Source of the DNA: Nitrospirota bacterium
Lineage (GTDB): Bacteria; Nitrospirota; Thermodesulfovibrionia; Thermodesulfovibrionales; UBA1546
Assembly (NCBI GenBank): GCA_026387575.1
Contig: JAPLLK010000025.1
Location: 1 to 53,258, forward strand
Reading direction: 5' to 3'
Length of the DNA stretch: 53,258 nt
The notes beneath the pieces were generated by a model. That model made no database searches and had not been told where the DNA came from. It saw only the letters and a program-made list of their open reading frames with translations. A program made the translations under genes and the position numbers. This document shows positions 8,701 to 15,627 of the stretch, piece after piece. Position 1 is the first letter of the stretch; each line of letters starts with the position of its first letter.

Positions 8701-9951
8701 AGCCACATCCTCTAAACCTGCTACATTATGGCCCGCGCTGCAGGAAGGAAAGGTAGAGGCCGGGAACGGCGACACCGCAGGGCAGGAATTAGTGGCATTA
8801 GGGGCGCCGCAGTTAAAGCTGGAGCCGGCTGTCTGGGCATAATTTAATATGCCGCTCGGCAGATTGCCGTCCGAGCATGGCTCTCCATCTGTTATAAGGA
8901 GGACAAAACTTTTTGCGCAGACGGGCCATCTGCCGCCGCTGCTATAGTTGTATGGGTCATTATTATTGTTTATGGTATAGTCGCCGCCTGAATATCTTGG
9001 GCCGGGGCCGCTTGAATACCCCTGAAATCTATCTATCTGGGCAAAATAACCCGCCACTGTCCAGAGTGTCTCAGCAAGAGGGGTGTTGGCGTTTGGCCTT
9101 GTCAGGTTTACCTGATTTACAACGCTTGACAGGCTTGTGCCGCCGACAGCCACCTGAACTTTACCTCCCTCATCTGTATTAAAAAATGTAAGCCCAAGCC
9201 TTGCCTTTGTGCCGACTATGTTCTGGAGAACGCCTTCTACCGGTGAGGGCACCCGAACTGCAACATTAAAGGATGCTACTGAAGATCCCAATGTGCAGCT
9301 TAAGCCGCTTCTTATGGAAAACCCTGATGTGCCTGACCCGGTTGTAAATACAAAGCACCGCGTCCCCGAATAGGTATTATCAACCTTGCCGGTTACGTCT
9401 ATCTGTTTGTATAGACCTCTGATGTCCTCGTCAGCTTCTTCTCCTATTAGCCTGTCATACCCGCTTCCTTCTCCTGAAGTGTCTTTGCCGCCGGTTAAAA
9501 CCTTTCTTACTATATCTATCCTTCTCATGGCAAGCCAGTTGAGGAAATTCCCATCCCACTCAGCAGATGCCTTTGCCCTCGCTCCTGTGATTCCGCTTCC
9601 TGTCTTTGGAGCGGTTGCAATAAACCTGTTGCTCGTATAAGTGTACCAATAGTCCGGATCAAAATAGCCGTAATATTTATAAGTCGGATAGGCCCCCGGG
9701 TTGGTAAATCCTGTGCAAGGAAAGCCGCTGACCGCGCAATCGTTAGTTATTGTTGTCTCAAATCCGTCAGAATATGCAAAATTGAACATACTGCCTGAGT
9801 TATCAACGATAATCATGATATTTGAAGGCACGTTCTGGATAACATACGGGGGGACCTGACAGTAGTCATTCATGGTTGCGGCATGCGAATTATCTAACAT
9901 CAGAAGACTTAAAGATAAAAATAAAAAACTTATTAAAATTACTTTTTTCAT
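5761..9951 (-). CDS. pilY1: PilY1-family pilus-tip adhesin with dockerin-like insert
   Basis: 1396 aa. A signal peptide ends near NSHA (residues 1-24). A von Willebrand A-like domain starts with IMIIVDNSGSMF, carrying the DxSxS MIDAS metal site, and includes LLITDGEP. The C-terminal half (about 780-1310) is the PilY1 beta-propeller region (GGNDGMLHAFKLG, WAFIPKNVLPYLRYM, KTILIGGMRTGG). Around residues 700-750 sits GDLNHDGSVNSADATTLIKY followed by DLNADG, which matches type I dockerin Ca-binding loops, preceded by a D-rich DTDGDGDADT loop. PilY1 caps type IV pili, controls retraction and acts as adhesin or mechanosensor. First large gene of the minus-strand pilus operon. Confidence 0.92.
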   Translation of the reverse strand: MKKVILISFLFLSLSLLMLDNSHAATMNDYCQVPPYVIQNVPSNIMIIVDNSGSMFNFAYSDGFETTITNDCAVSGFPCTGFTNPGAYPTYKYYGYFDPDYWYTYTSNRFIATAPKTGSGITGARAKASAEWDGNFLNWLAMRRIDIVRKVLTGGKDTSGEGSGYDRLIGEEADEDIRGLYKQIDVTGKVDNTYSGTRCFVFTTGSGTSGFSIRSGLSCTLGSSVASFNVAVRVPSPVEGVLQNIVGTKARLGLTFFNTDEGGKVQVAVGGTSLSSVVNQVNLTRPNANTPLAETLWTVAGYFAQIDRFQGYSSGPGPRYSGGDYTINNNNDPYNYSSGGRWPVCAKSFVLLITDGEPCSDGNLPSGILNYAQTAGSSFNCGAPNATNSCPAVSPFPASTFPSCSAGHNVAGLEDVALWVHTKDLRNYNTLGGTSNSGNISGTQNLTLYVVSAFGKGSTLLRYAAINGGFEDSNGNNLPDLQSEWDKDGNNEPDNYYEASDGYEIQTAVENALSTMLKRASSGTAASVLASGEGSGANLIQAVFYPSRRFGNDVINWTGSLQNLWYYVDPFFANSNIREDTLQETPDRKLNLINDYIAQLYFDTTTQTTRARRYQDTDGDGDADTTKTTVAFEDLGNIWEAGKLLWNRDVTVAATKRKIYTTINGTGFLSGNFSKDTLNGDADNSATLLPYFDLPASGDVNTDSWIDGDLNHDGSVNSADATTLIKYIHGEDIDLNADGIFEQRARTVTIGGTTNVWKLGDILNSTPKIASWLPLNSYNTTYSDTTYQSFIDSSAYTNRGMVFAGGNDGMLHAFKLGKLELQWSGQDTALEKAKLTNPDPATPLGQEMWAFIPKNVLPYLRYMLDTDYCHVYSVDFTPYIFDASINIDTAAAGQIAECSSSTYSDYWKCKKSVNSWKTILIGGMRTGGACRKTGVACNSGTDCVNTPKLDPTSGHTTEGLGYSSYFALDITDQNNPQLLWEFSHPELGFATTGPAVVRIKSRTAGVSASTPDTDTNGRWFVVFGSGPTGPVSTGDMQFLGRSDQNMKLFVLDLKTGALATTNPIDTGITFAFAGSMLNATHDSDTDYQDDAVYIPYVKKCTATSNICTVNTWTNGGIGRLLTKEDLAGNDVSSTGSTALNPNNWVWSKVIDDVGPVTSAVARLEKKSAGIIWLYFGTGRYYFVQGSTVDDADNRRMLFGIKDPCFSISGFDTACTTLRTFCSTPCTNSPTCTEPSAALCGELTNVTNVANTPINPEDASFKGWYINLEGSGSYTYSPDAARNFKAERVITDPLATASGVVFFTTYKPYSDECDIGGKSFIWAVKYSTGGSAGALLKGKALMQVSTGSIEQLDLSTAFSGAGGRRTTALEGVPPTAQGLSLISTPPPVKKILHMRER

Positions 9952-9958
9952 TTTTGCC

Positions 9959-10300
9959 TCACTCTACTATATATTCATAGATTATTATGGATGTTATCCT
10001 GCTGTTTTTAAAAAATATCTTTGCCTTTTTGCCGACTTTAATATCATTCCTTGCAGCTATTTTATCGGAGGTGTTTAGGGGAGGCACACCTGTAATGTCA
10101 TAATAAACGCCGCGAACCTTAATAGAGTTGGGGGTAACGTCTTCAATCAGCCCTTCAATCATTCTAACTTTATCATCTGCAAAACTCCGGGATAAAGTAA
10201 AAATTGTTGTGACCCCATAAAAAAGAAAAACACTTAAAATAATTAAAATAATGAGGTTTTGTTTTTTGCCATAAGTTGTATTTAATATGTTTTTATTCAT
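9959..10300 (-). CDS. Small membrane-anchored exported protein upstream of pilY1
   Basis: 113 aa. One N-terminal hydrophobic segment (LIILIILSVFLFYGVTTIF) may be an uncleaved anchor or a signal peptide ending near SFA. A compact beta-rich domain follows (MIEGLIEDVTPNSIKVRGVYYD). The ribosome site is a clear AGGAGG-type sequence (TAGGAGGAAAGCTC before ATG). It is first in the pilus operon, 7 bp before pilY1. Function unknown; a periplasmic pilus accessory role is inferred from position only. Confidence 0.72.
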   Translation of the reverse strand: MNKNILNTTYGKKQNLIILIILSVFLFYGVTTIFTLSRSFADDKVRMIEGLIEDVTPNSIKVRGVYYDITGVPPLNTSDKIAARNDIKVGKKAKIFFKNSRITSIIIYEYIVE

Positions 10301-10462
10301 GAGCTTTCCTCCTATTCAATAACTCTAATAAAAATCCTACCAGATTTGCCGCAACTTCCATGCCACAAAAAAATCCTTGCCAATCAGCGGGTTAGAGCAT
10401 CAAGCCTTTAGAGTTTTATGTAATCAGTTTCCAGAGTGTGTAATGAATTATATACATTTTTT

Positions 10463-10888
10463 TCAACCCTTAGGCGCCCAGACCTTTCCTTTGTCAATGA
10501 TATGCTCTACCTGCCAGCCGCGCATGTGAAGCTCCCTTGCAATCCACTTCCTATGGCACTTCCACGGAAACCTCTCTGCGCAGATGATTACCGTATTGCC
10601 TGATGAAGCAAAAGCTTCCAGCTTGTCCACGCCCTCTTTGAATTCCTCTGTCCCTGTATATGGCTCATAGCCGCCTTTTCTGAATCCGCCGAGTTCTCTG
10701 CCGAGGAAAACATAGTTTATGTCTTCTTTTTTGAGAAGGTTTTCAAGGTTTTCTCTTGTAAATAGCGGCATCTTGCTCTTTGGAAAGCTTCTGACATCAA
10801 TGAGGGTTTTGATGTCATAGTTAAGAAGGATTTCTACAAAATCCTCCTCGCTCCTTCTGGATGTGCCGAGTGTGTAGACTTTTTTCAT
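10463..10888 (-). CDS. DUF488 family protein
   Basis: 141 aa, the full length for the family. It begins MKKVYTLGTSRRS, followed by LIDVRSFPKSKMPLFT and ending with CAERFPWKCHRKWIARELHM. These are the characteristic DUF488 motifs, including the C-x-E and CHR cluster. The biochemical function is not established; the Cys/His cluster suggests metal binding or a nuclease-like role. The ribosome site GAGGTAG lies just before ATG. It is monocistronic and divergent from asd. Confidence 0.88.
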   Translation of the reverse strand: MKKVYTLGTSRRSEEDFVEILLNYDIKTLIDVRSFPKSKMPLFTRENLENLLKKEDINYVFLGRELGGFRKGGYEPYTGTEEFKEGVDKLEAFASSGNTVIICAERFPWKCHRKWIARELHMRGWQVEHIIDKGKVWAPKG

Positions 10889-11023
10889 TTCTACCTCAAG
10901 TGTAGCATGTCATCTGAAAAACTTTTTCACCCGACATGCCGGCAATGGTTAGCAGTAGGAAAAACTTTGATAGAAATTTCCCTTCTCTCTGTGATAAATT
11001 AGTAAACCCGGGTAGAAAGGGCA

Positions 11024-11047
11024 GAGTTTTCTGACTGGGTAAAACTC
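11024..11047 (+). promoter_or_regulatory. Stem-loop in the asd leader
   Basis: GAGTTTT (11024-11030) and AAAACTC (11041-11047) pair perfectly around a 10-nt loop, 27 bp before the asd start. It has no T-run on the plus strand, so it is more likely a 5'-UTR structure or protein site than a terminator. The ribosome site GGAAAGGATAGGG follows it. Confidence 0.35.
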
Positions 11048-11074
11048 AAATATTTATGGAAAGGATAGGGATAG

Positions 11075-12097
11075 ATGATTAAGAAGAAGGCGAAATACAT
11101 TGTTGCTGTTGTCGGCGCAACAGGCGCGGTCGGGAATGAAATGATTGCAACTCTTGAGCAAAGGGGCTTCCCTGTTGAAAAACTCAGGCTCTTTGCCTCA
11201 GAGCGCTCAGAGGGTAAAAACCTTGAATTTCAGGGCAGTGAAATCCCTGTTGAGAGTTTAAATGAATCTTCCTTTAAGGGGATTGACATTGCGCTTTTCT
11301 CCGCAGGTGCTGAAAGGTCAAAGATATGGGCTCCGATTGCGGCAAAATCAGGATGTGTTGTGGTTGATAATTCAAGCCAGTGGAGGATGGACCCCGAGGT
11401 GCCGCTGGTTGTCCCTGAGGTTAACAGCCATGACCTTAAATGGCATAAGGGGATTATCGCAAACCCGAACTGCTCAACGATTCAGATGGTTGTGGTATTA
11501 AAACCTATACATGATGCTGCAAAGATAAAGAGGGTTGTTGTAACAACGTTCCAGTCTGTCTCAGGCACAGGCAAGAAGGCAATGGATGAACTGCTACAGC
11601 AGACAGCTGACATCCTGAATTTCAAGGAGGCAAAATGCAATGTCTATCCGCATCAGATCGCATTCAACGTGCTTCCTCACATAGATAAGTTCCTTGAAAA
11701 CGGCTATACGAAAGAAGAGATGAAGATGGTGAATGAGACAAGAAAGATAATGGGGGACAATTCAATAAGGCTCACTGCGACAACAGTCCGCGTTCCTGTT
11801 TTCAGATGCCACTCTGAGAGCCTGAACATAGAGACAGAGAAAAAGATTACAGCGAATGAGGTAAGGGCAGCGCTTTCTAAAGCTCCGGGCATTGTTGTAT
11901 TTGATGCGCCTGAGAAGAATGTCTATCCCCTTCCTGTGGATGTTGCAGGCAAAGACGAGACTTATGTCGGCAGGATAAGGGCGGATGAGTCAATAGAAAA
12001 CGGGATAAACCTGTGGATTGTTGCTGATAATCTCAGAAAAGGCGCCGCTCTGACTGCTGTACAGATAGCTGAAAAGCTTGTGGAAATGGCAGGGTAA
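11075..12097 (+). CDS. asd: Aspartate-semialdehyde dehydrogenase
   Basis: 340 aa, usual length. The Rossmann motif VVGATGAVGNEM lies at residues 11-22. The catalytic cysteine is in NPNCST (C128 region), the dimer/active-site region is QSVSGTGKKAMDEL, and HSESLN carries the conserved His. It reduces aspartyl phosphate to aspartate semialdehyde for lysine/DAP, threonine and methionine synthesis. It complements the lysA gene at the far end of the window. The next gene starts 85 bp downstream, across a heptamer tract. Confidence 0.96.
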   Translation: MIKKKAKYIVAVVGATGAVGNEMIATLEQRGFPVEKLRLFASERSEGKNLEFQGSEIPVESLNESSFKGIDIALFSAGAERSKIWAPIAAKSGCVVVDNSSQWRMDPEVPLVVPEVNSHDLKWHKGIIANPNCSTIQMVVVLKPIHDAAKIKRVVVTTFQSVSGTGKKAMDELLQQTADILNFKEAKCNVYPHQIAFNVLPHIDKFLENGYTKEEMKMVNETRKIMGDNSIRLTATTVRVPVFRCHSESLNIETEKKITANEVRAALSKAPGIVVFDAPEKNVYPLPVDVAGKDETYVGRIRADESIENGINLWIVADNLRKGAALTAVQIAEKLVEMAG

Positions 12098-12105
12098 AAC
12101 AGATG

Positions 12106-12187
12106 CAAGATTCAAGATTCAGGATTCAGGATTCAGGATTCAGAATAAAAAATCATGCATCATGTATCATGCATTGTGTATCATGAC
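12106..12187 (+). repeat. Composite heptamer tract B between asd and the ASKHA ferredoxin
   Basis: CAAGATT x2, CAGGATT x3, CAGAATA, a 6-nt AAAAAT spacer, then CATGCAT, CATGTAT, CATGCAT, TGTGTAT, CATGACG. It occupies the whole intergenic interval and its last word contains the ATG of the next gene. Same order and orientation as tracts at 3399, 16391 and 27506. Confidence 0.9.
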
Positions 12188-14042
12188 GATCAAGCTCGCA
12201 ACAGGAGAAAGCATTTCCGCAGCAGACGGTGAAAGCATCCTCTCTGCGCTCAAAAAGAAGGGGATATATCTTGTTGCTTCATGCGGCGGTAAAGGGACAT
12301 GCGGAAAGTGCCGTATAAAAATTCACTCCGGGAAATACAGGACATCCGCATCAGGCAAACTTTCTCAGGCTGACAAAGAGAAAGGGATTGTCCTTGCCTG
12401 TCAGACATTTCCTGAAAGCGGCATCTCAGCAGAGATACTTGAAGAGGCGCGACTTGTTGTAGGAGACAGGATTGCCCTTGCAAAAGCAAAAGACCTTTCA
12501 GAGCTTCTCAGGTCATTTGACAGCGAGATAACACCCATTGTAAAAAGGCTTAACATAAAACTTCCTCCTCCTACGATAGAGGATCACATAAGCGACCTTG
12601 AGCGGCTGAAAAGGGAGCTTGAGATAAAAGGCATCAAAGGGATGAGGTTCTCCCAGACATTCATATCATCAATGGCTGATGACCTGAGGAAGCACAACTG
12701 GGAAATACATCTTGCTTATGTTGACGGACCCGAGGCAATCTTTGTGACATCTGACAAGCAAACCGCAAGATACGGAATTGCGGTTGATATCGGCACAACA
12801 ACGATTGTCGTATATCTCATTGACCTTTCTGACGGAAAACTTGTGGATGTGGGTTCAACATACAATTCACAGATAAGATACGGCGACGATGTTATCACAA
12901 GGATAGTCCATGCAACAGAAGGCGGCGGGCTTGAAGAATTAAGGGGAACTGTTACAGATGATATAAACAATATAGTTGAGACTGTTATTGAAAGGCATGG
13001 CATAAATAAAGAGCATATAGAATGCGCGGTAATCTCAGGGAATACAACCATGTCTCATATCTTCTGGGGGCTTGACCCCGGGCATATCAGGGAAGAGCCG
13101 TACATACCGACTGTAAATTCCTTCCCGCTGTGGAAGGCCGGGACAGCAAGGCTTCACATAAATAAACAAGCTTCTGTTTATACTCTGCCGTGCGTTGCAA
13201 GTTATGTCGGAGGCGATATTGTCTCTGGTGTGCTCGCCTCAAAAATGCACAGGAACCATGAAACAGCCTTATTCATGGACATAGGCACAAACGGAGAGAT
13301 TGCCATAGGCAATAATGAATGGCTTATGACAGCGGCATGTTCTGCGGGCCCCTGCTTTGAAGGAAGCGGGATAAAACACGGAATGAGGGCGACCGAAGGT
13401 GCAATAGAGGCTGTAAAGATTGCTCCTGATACATTTGAACCTTCCATCGCTGTTATCGGCAATACTGTGCCAATCGGCATATGCGGCTCAGGAATGATAG
13501 ACGCAATATCAGAGATGTTCATTGCAGGTGTCATAGACCGGAAGGGGAAATTTATCCGTGAAATAAAAACAGGCCGCATAAGAGAGGGAGACGAAGGCGC
13601 AGAATTTGTCCTCCATAAAGGGGTAAAAGATATTGTCCTGACAGAAGTTGACATTGAGAATATCATGAGGGCAAAGGCAGCGATTTATGCAGGGATATCA
13701 TCGCTTATAAAAGAGATTGGGTTCACGCTGGATAATATAGAGCGTGTATATATTGCAGGAGGGTTCGGCAACTACTTGAACGTTGACAGGGCTGTAATAA
13801 TCGGAATGCTCCCTGACATTCCAAGAGAAAAGTTCAGATTTTTAGGAAACACATCAGTTGCAGGGGCGTATCTGTGCCTACTCTCAGAAAAACTCAGGAA
13901 AGAGGCGGAGGATATTGCCCGGAAGATGACATACATGGAGCTTTCAGTCTCAAGGAATTTTATGGACGAATATATGTCGGCGCTTTTTCTGCCGCACACC
14001 GATCTGACCCTATTCCCGACGGTAGAAAAACTACTTAAATGA
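12183..14042 (+). CDS. Ferredoxin-ASKHA (DUF4445) corrinoid-activation-type protein
   Basis: About 619 aa from ATG 12183. The N-terminal 2Fe-2S domain has C34, C40, C43 and C73 (ASCGGKGTCGKC and LACQT). A linker region follows, then the RACo-type ASKHA ATPase domain with phosphate loop VDIGTTTIVVYLID, MDIGTNGEIAIG and AGGFGNYL. Relatives (RACo, AcsV, RamA-like) reductively reactivate inactive Co(II) corrinoid methyltransfer proteins at the expense of ATP. The track start at 12078 reads through asd and the heptamer tract, so I reject it. Together with cooC at 38002 it suggests corrinoid or Wood-Ljungdahl chemistry in this organism, although no CODH/ACS subunits are present here. Confidence 0.88.
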   Translation: MTIKLATGESISAADGESILSALKKKGIYLVASCGGKGTCGKCRIKIHSGKYRTSASGKLSQADKEKGIVLACQTFPESGISAEILEEARLVVGDRIALAKAKDLSELLRSFDSEITPIVKRLNIKLPPPTIEDHISDLERLKRELEIKGIKGMRFSQTFISSMADDLRKHNWEIHLAYVDGPEAIFVTSDKQTARYGIAVDIGTTTIVVYLIDLSDGKLVDVGSTYNSQIRYGDDVITRIVHATEGGGLEELRGTVTDDINNIVETVIERHGINKEHIECAVISGNTTMSHIFWGLDPGHIREEPYIPTVNSFPLWKAGTARLHINKQASVYTLPCVASYVGGDIVSGVLASKMHRNHETALFMDIGTNGEIAIGNNEWLMTAACSAGPCFEGSGIKHGMRATEGAIEAVKIAPDTFEPSIAVIGNTVPIGICGSGMIDAISEMFIAGVIDRKGKFIREIKTGRIREGDEGAEFVLHKGVKDIVLTEVDIENIMRAKAAIYAGISSLIKEIGFTLDNIERVYIAGGFGNYLNVDRAVIIGMLPDIPREKFRFLGNTSVAGAYLCLLSEKLRKEAEDIARKMTYMELSVSRNFMDEYMSALFLPHTDLTLFPTVEKLLK

Positions 14043-14044
14043 TT

Positions 14045-14050
14045 TATAAT
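14045..14050 (+). promoter_or_regulatory. -10 box TATAAT directly before queH
   Basis: Perfect TATAAT ending 5 nt before the queH ATG with no Shine-Dalgarno, the same layout as at 484. It predicts a leaderless mRNA starting at or beside the ATG. Confidence 0.4.
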
Positions 14051-14055
14051 ATTTT

Positions 14056-14595
14056 ATGAATCTGTTGATGCACATCTGCTGTGCAAACTGCAGTCTCTAT
14101 CCTGTCAAAACACTCTCTGAAAAGGGCGTTTCCGTAACCGGGCTGTGGTTTAATCCCAATATCCATCCGTATACGGAATATGCTCTGCGGCTAAACGCCG
14201 TAACCCAGCTCCAGAAAGTATGGGGACTTCCCATTGAGTATATAGACTACTACGGCATCAAGGAATTCATACAGAAGACAGGAAACGGCGGCGAGAATCG
14301 TTGCAGCGCGTGTTATGAGATGAGGCTTGACAAGACAGCCGAAAAAGCACGGGAGATCGGCGCTGACGGTTTCACAACCTCGCTCCTTATAAGTCCCTAC
14401 CAGAAATTTGATGTTATAATAGACATTGGCAGGGAAATGGAGAAAAAGCACTCTGTGCAATTTTATTTTGAAGACTTCAGGCCCGGCTGGAAACAAGGGG
14501 GTGAACTTTCCAGGGAACTCGGTCTTTACAGGCAGAAATATTGCGGCTGCATCTATTCCGAGATGGAGAGACACCTTAGAAAAGTTAAGAGTTAA
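14056..14595 (+). CDS. queH: Epoxyqueuosine reductase QueH
   Basis: 179 aa. Family cysteines are visible in order: HICCANC (residues 7-13), RCSACYEMRL and YCGCIYSE. Between them lie the conserved GLWFNPNIHPYTEY and TTSLLISPYQK segments. QueH is the non-cobalamin, iron-sulfur type epoxyqueuosine reductase that performs the last step of queuosine tRNA modification. queA, which makes its substrate, lies one gene downstream, with an SpoIID-type gene between. The coding region ends in two AGTTAAG words (14583-14596). Confidence 0.93.
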   Translation: MNLLMHICCANCSLYPVKTLSEKGVSVTGLWFNPNIHPYTEYALRLNAVTQLQKVWGLPIEYIDYYGIKEFIQKTGNGGENRCSACYEMRLDKTAEKAREIGADGFTTSLLISPYQKFDVIIDIGREMEKKHSVQFYFEDFRPGWKQGGELSRELGLYRQKYCGCIYSEMERHLRKVKS

Positions 14596-14596
14596 G
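14583..14596 (+). repeat. Two AGTTAAG heptamers at the queH stop
   Basis: AGTTAAGAGTTAAG encodes the last residues and stop of queH. The same word is used at 24937 and 40342. Confidence 0.6.
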
Positions 14597-14610
14597 AGGG
14601 AGAAAGTGAG

Positions 14611-15627
14611 ATGACAGGATACAGAATAAAGATTATATGCCTTTTCGTTTTTTTTATTTTTTCTCTGTCTGCTGTCTGCTATCTACTGTCTACTGATGTT
14701 TATGCCGATACAATAAGAGTGCTTATCTTGGATGAAGATTCTCCGCGTATCCCTGCAAAGGATGAACCTCTGAAAAAAGTCAGTAAAAAGATAAAAGGCG
14801 ACTTCCTTGCAAACGGGGTTCATTACACGGGCGATATTGAAGTATGGAAAGGGAAAAACGGGCTTTATGTCATAAATGAAATCCCCTTTGAGGAATATGT
14901 CAAGAGCGTTGTCATGGCTGAAGTCGGGACAAAATGGGAAATGGAAGCGCTCAAAGCTCAGGCAGTTATTTCAAGGACGTATGCTGTATATCAAAAAAAT
15001 ATGAACGGGAACCCCCGTTATCATATAACATCCTCTGTTCTTCATCAGGTATACAAGGGGAACTCCTCCGATGCTATGGCAGCAAATGCCGTAGAAAAAA
15101 CATCAGGCGAGATACTCACATTCAACGGAAACCCAATAGAGGCGCTTTATCACTCCACATCCGGCGGAAAGACAGAGCTTCCCGAAGAGGTGTTTGGTAA
15201 AAGCTACCCTTATATTAAATCGGTGGAAACAAGCAGTGAAGCCTCGCCTTACTGGATATGGGAAAGAAAAATTCCATTATCAGAGATAGAAAAATCATTA
15301 AATATCTCCGGCTTTAAAGATATGGCTATCAGATCTTATACCTCAACCGGAAGAGTAAAAGAGGTAACTGTAACATCTGAATCAGGAGAGCGCACAATCA
15401 AATCCAACGACTTAAGAGAGCAACTCGGATGGCAAAGACTGCCGAGCACAAATTTCACCATGACAAAACTCAACGATTCCATAATCTTTGAAGGAAAAGG
15501 CTACGGGCATGGAGTTGGCCTCTGCCAATGGAGCGCGCTTGAGATGGCAAAGAAGGGGAAAAACTATAGAGAAATCCTTTCTTTCTTTTATCCCGGGACA
15601 GAAATTCAGTTATATGAAGGCCGCTGA
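14611..15627 (+). CDS. SpoIID/LytB-domain protein (putative lytic amidase enhancer)
   Basis: 338 aa. The N-terminal signal segment (residues 4-34, ending DVYA) is partly encoded by CTGTCTG heptamers. The SpoIID domain shows PFEEYVKSVVMAEVGTKWEMEALKAQAV, SRTYAVYQ and the late motif GHGVGLCQWSALEMAKKG. In Bacillus, SpoIID cleaves glycan strands of denuded peptidoglycan; related LytB proteins stimulate amidases. No sporulation genes are seen, so this is probably a cell-wall remodelling protein. It overlaps queA by 14 bp. Confidence 0.88.
   Translation: MTGYRIKIICLFVFFIFSLSAVCYLLSTDVYADTIRVLILDEDSPRIPAKDEPLKKVSKKIKGDFLANGVHYTGDIEVWKGKNGLYVINEIPFEEYVKSVVMAEVGTKWEMEALKAQAVISRTYAVYQKNMNGNPRYHITSSVLHQVYKGNSSDAMAANAVEKTSGEILTFNGNPIEALYHSTSGGKTELPEEVFGKSYPYIKSVETSSEASPYWIWERKIPLSEIEKSLNISGFKDMAIRSYTSTGRVKEVTVTSESGERTIKSNDLREQLGWQRLPSTNFTMTKLNDSIIFEGKGYGHGVGLCQWSALEMAKKGKNYREILSFFYPGTEIQLYEGR
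14665..14695 (+). repeat. CTGTCTG heptamer tract in a signal-peptide coding region
   Basis: CTGTCTG, CTGTCTG, CTATCTA, CTGTCTA, CTG encodes part of the hydrophobic signal segment of the SpoIID-like protein (LSAVCYLLST). It is the same 7-bp period as the other tracts with different words. Confidence 0.7.

Noticed and set aside
8913-9182. Several 60-150 aa ORFs antisense or out of frame within pilY1, dxs, atpA, atpD and others
   Set aside because: They lack ribosome sites and recognisable domains and mirror strongly conserved genes on the other frame.
10301-10462. tRNA or small RNA gene in the gap before DUF488
   Set aside because: No cloverleaf, TPsiC-like GTTCGA motif or CCA end found on either strand.
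12078-12182. Track start of the ASKHA ferredoxin at 12078
   Set aside because: It lies inside the end of asd and translates the heptamer tract; homology begins at MTIKLATG (12183).
15488-15613. Track start of queA at 15488
   Set aside because: It overlaps spoIID by 140 bp; the family N-terminus begins at ATG 15614.
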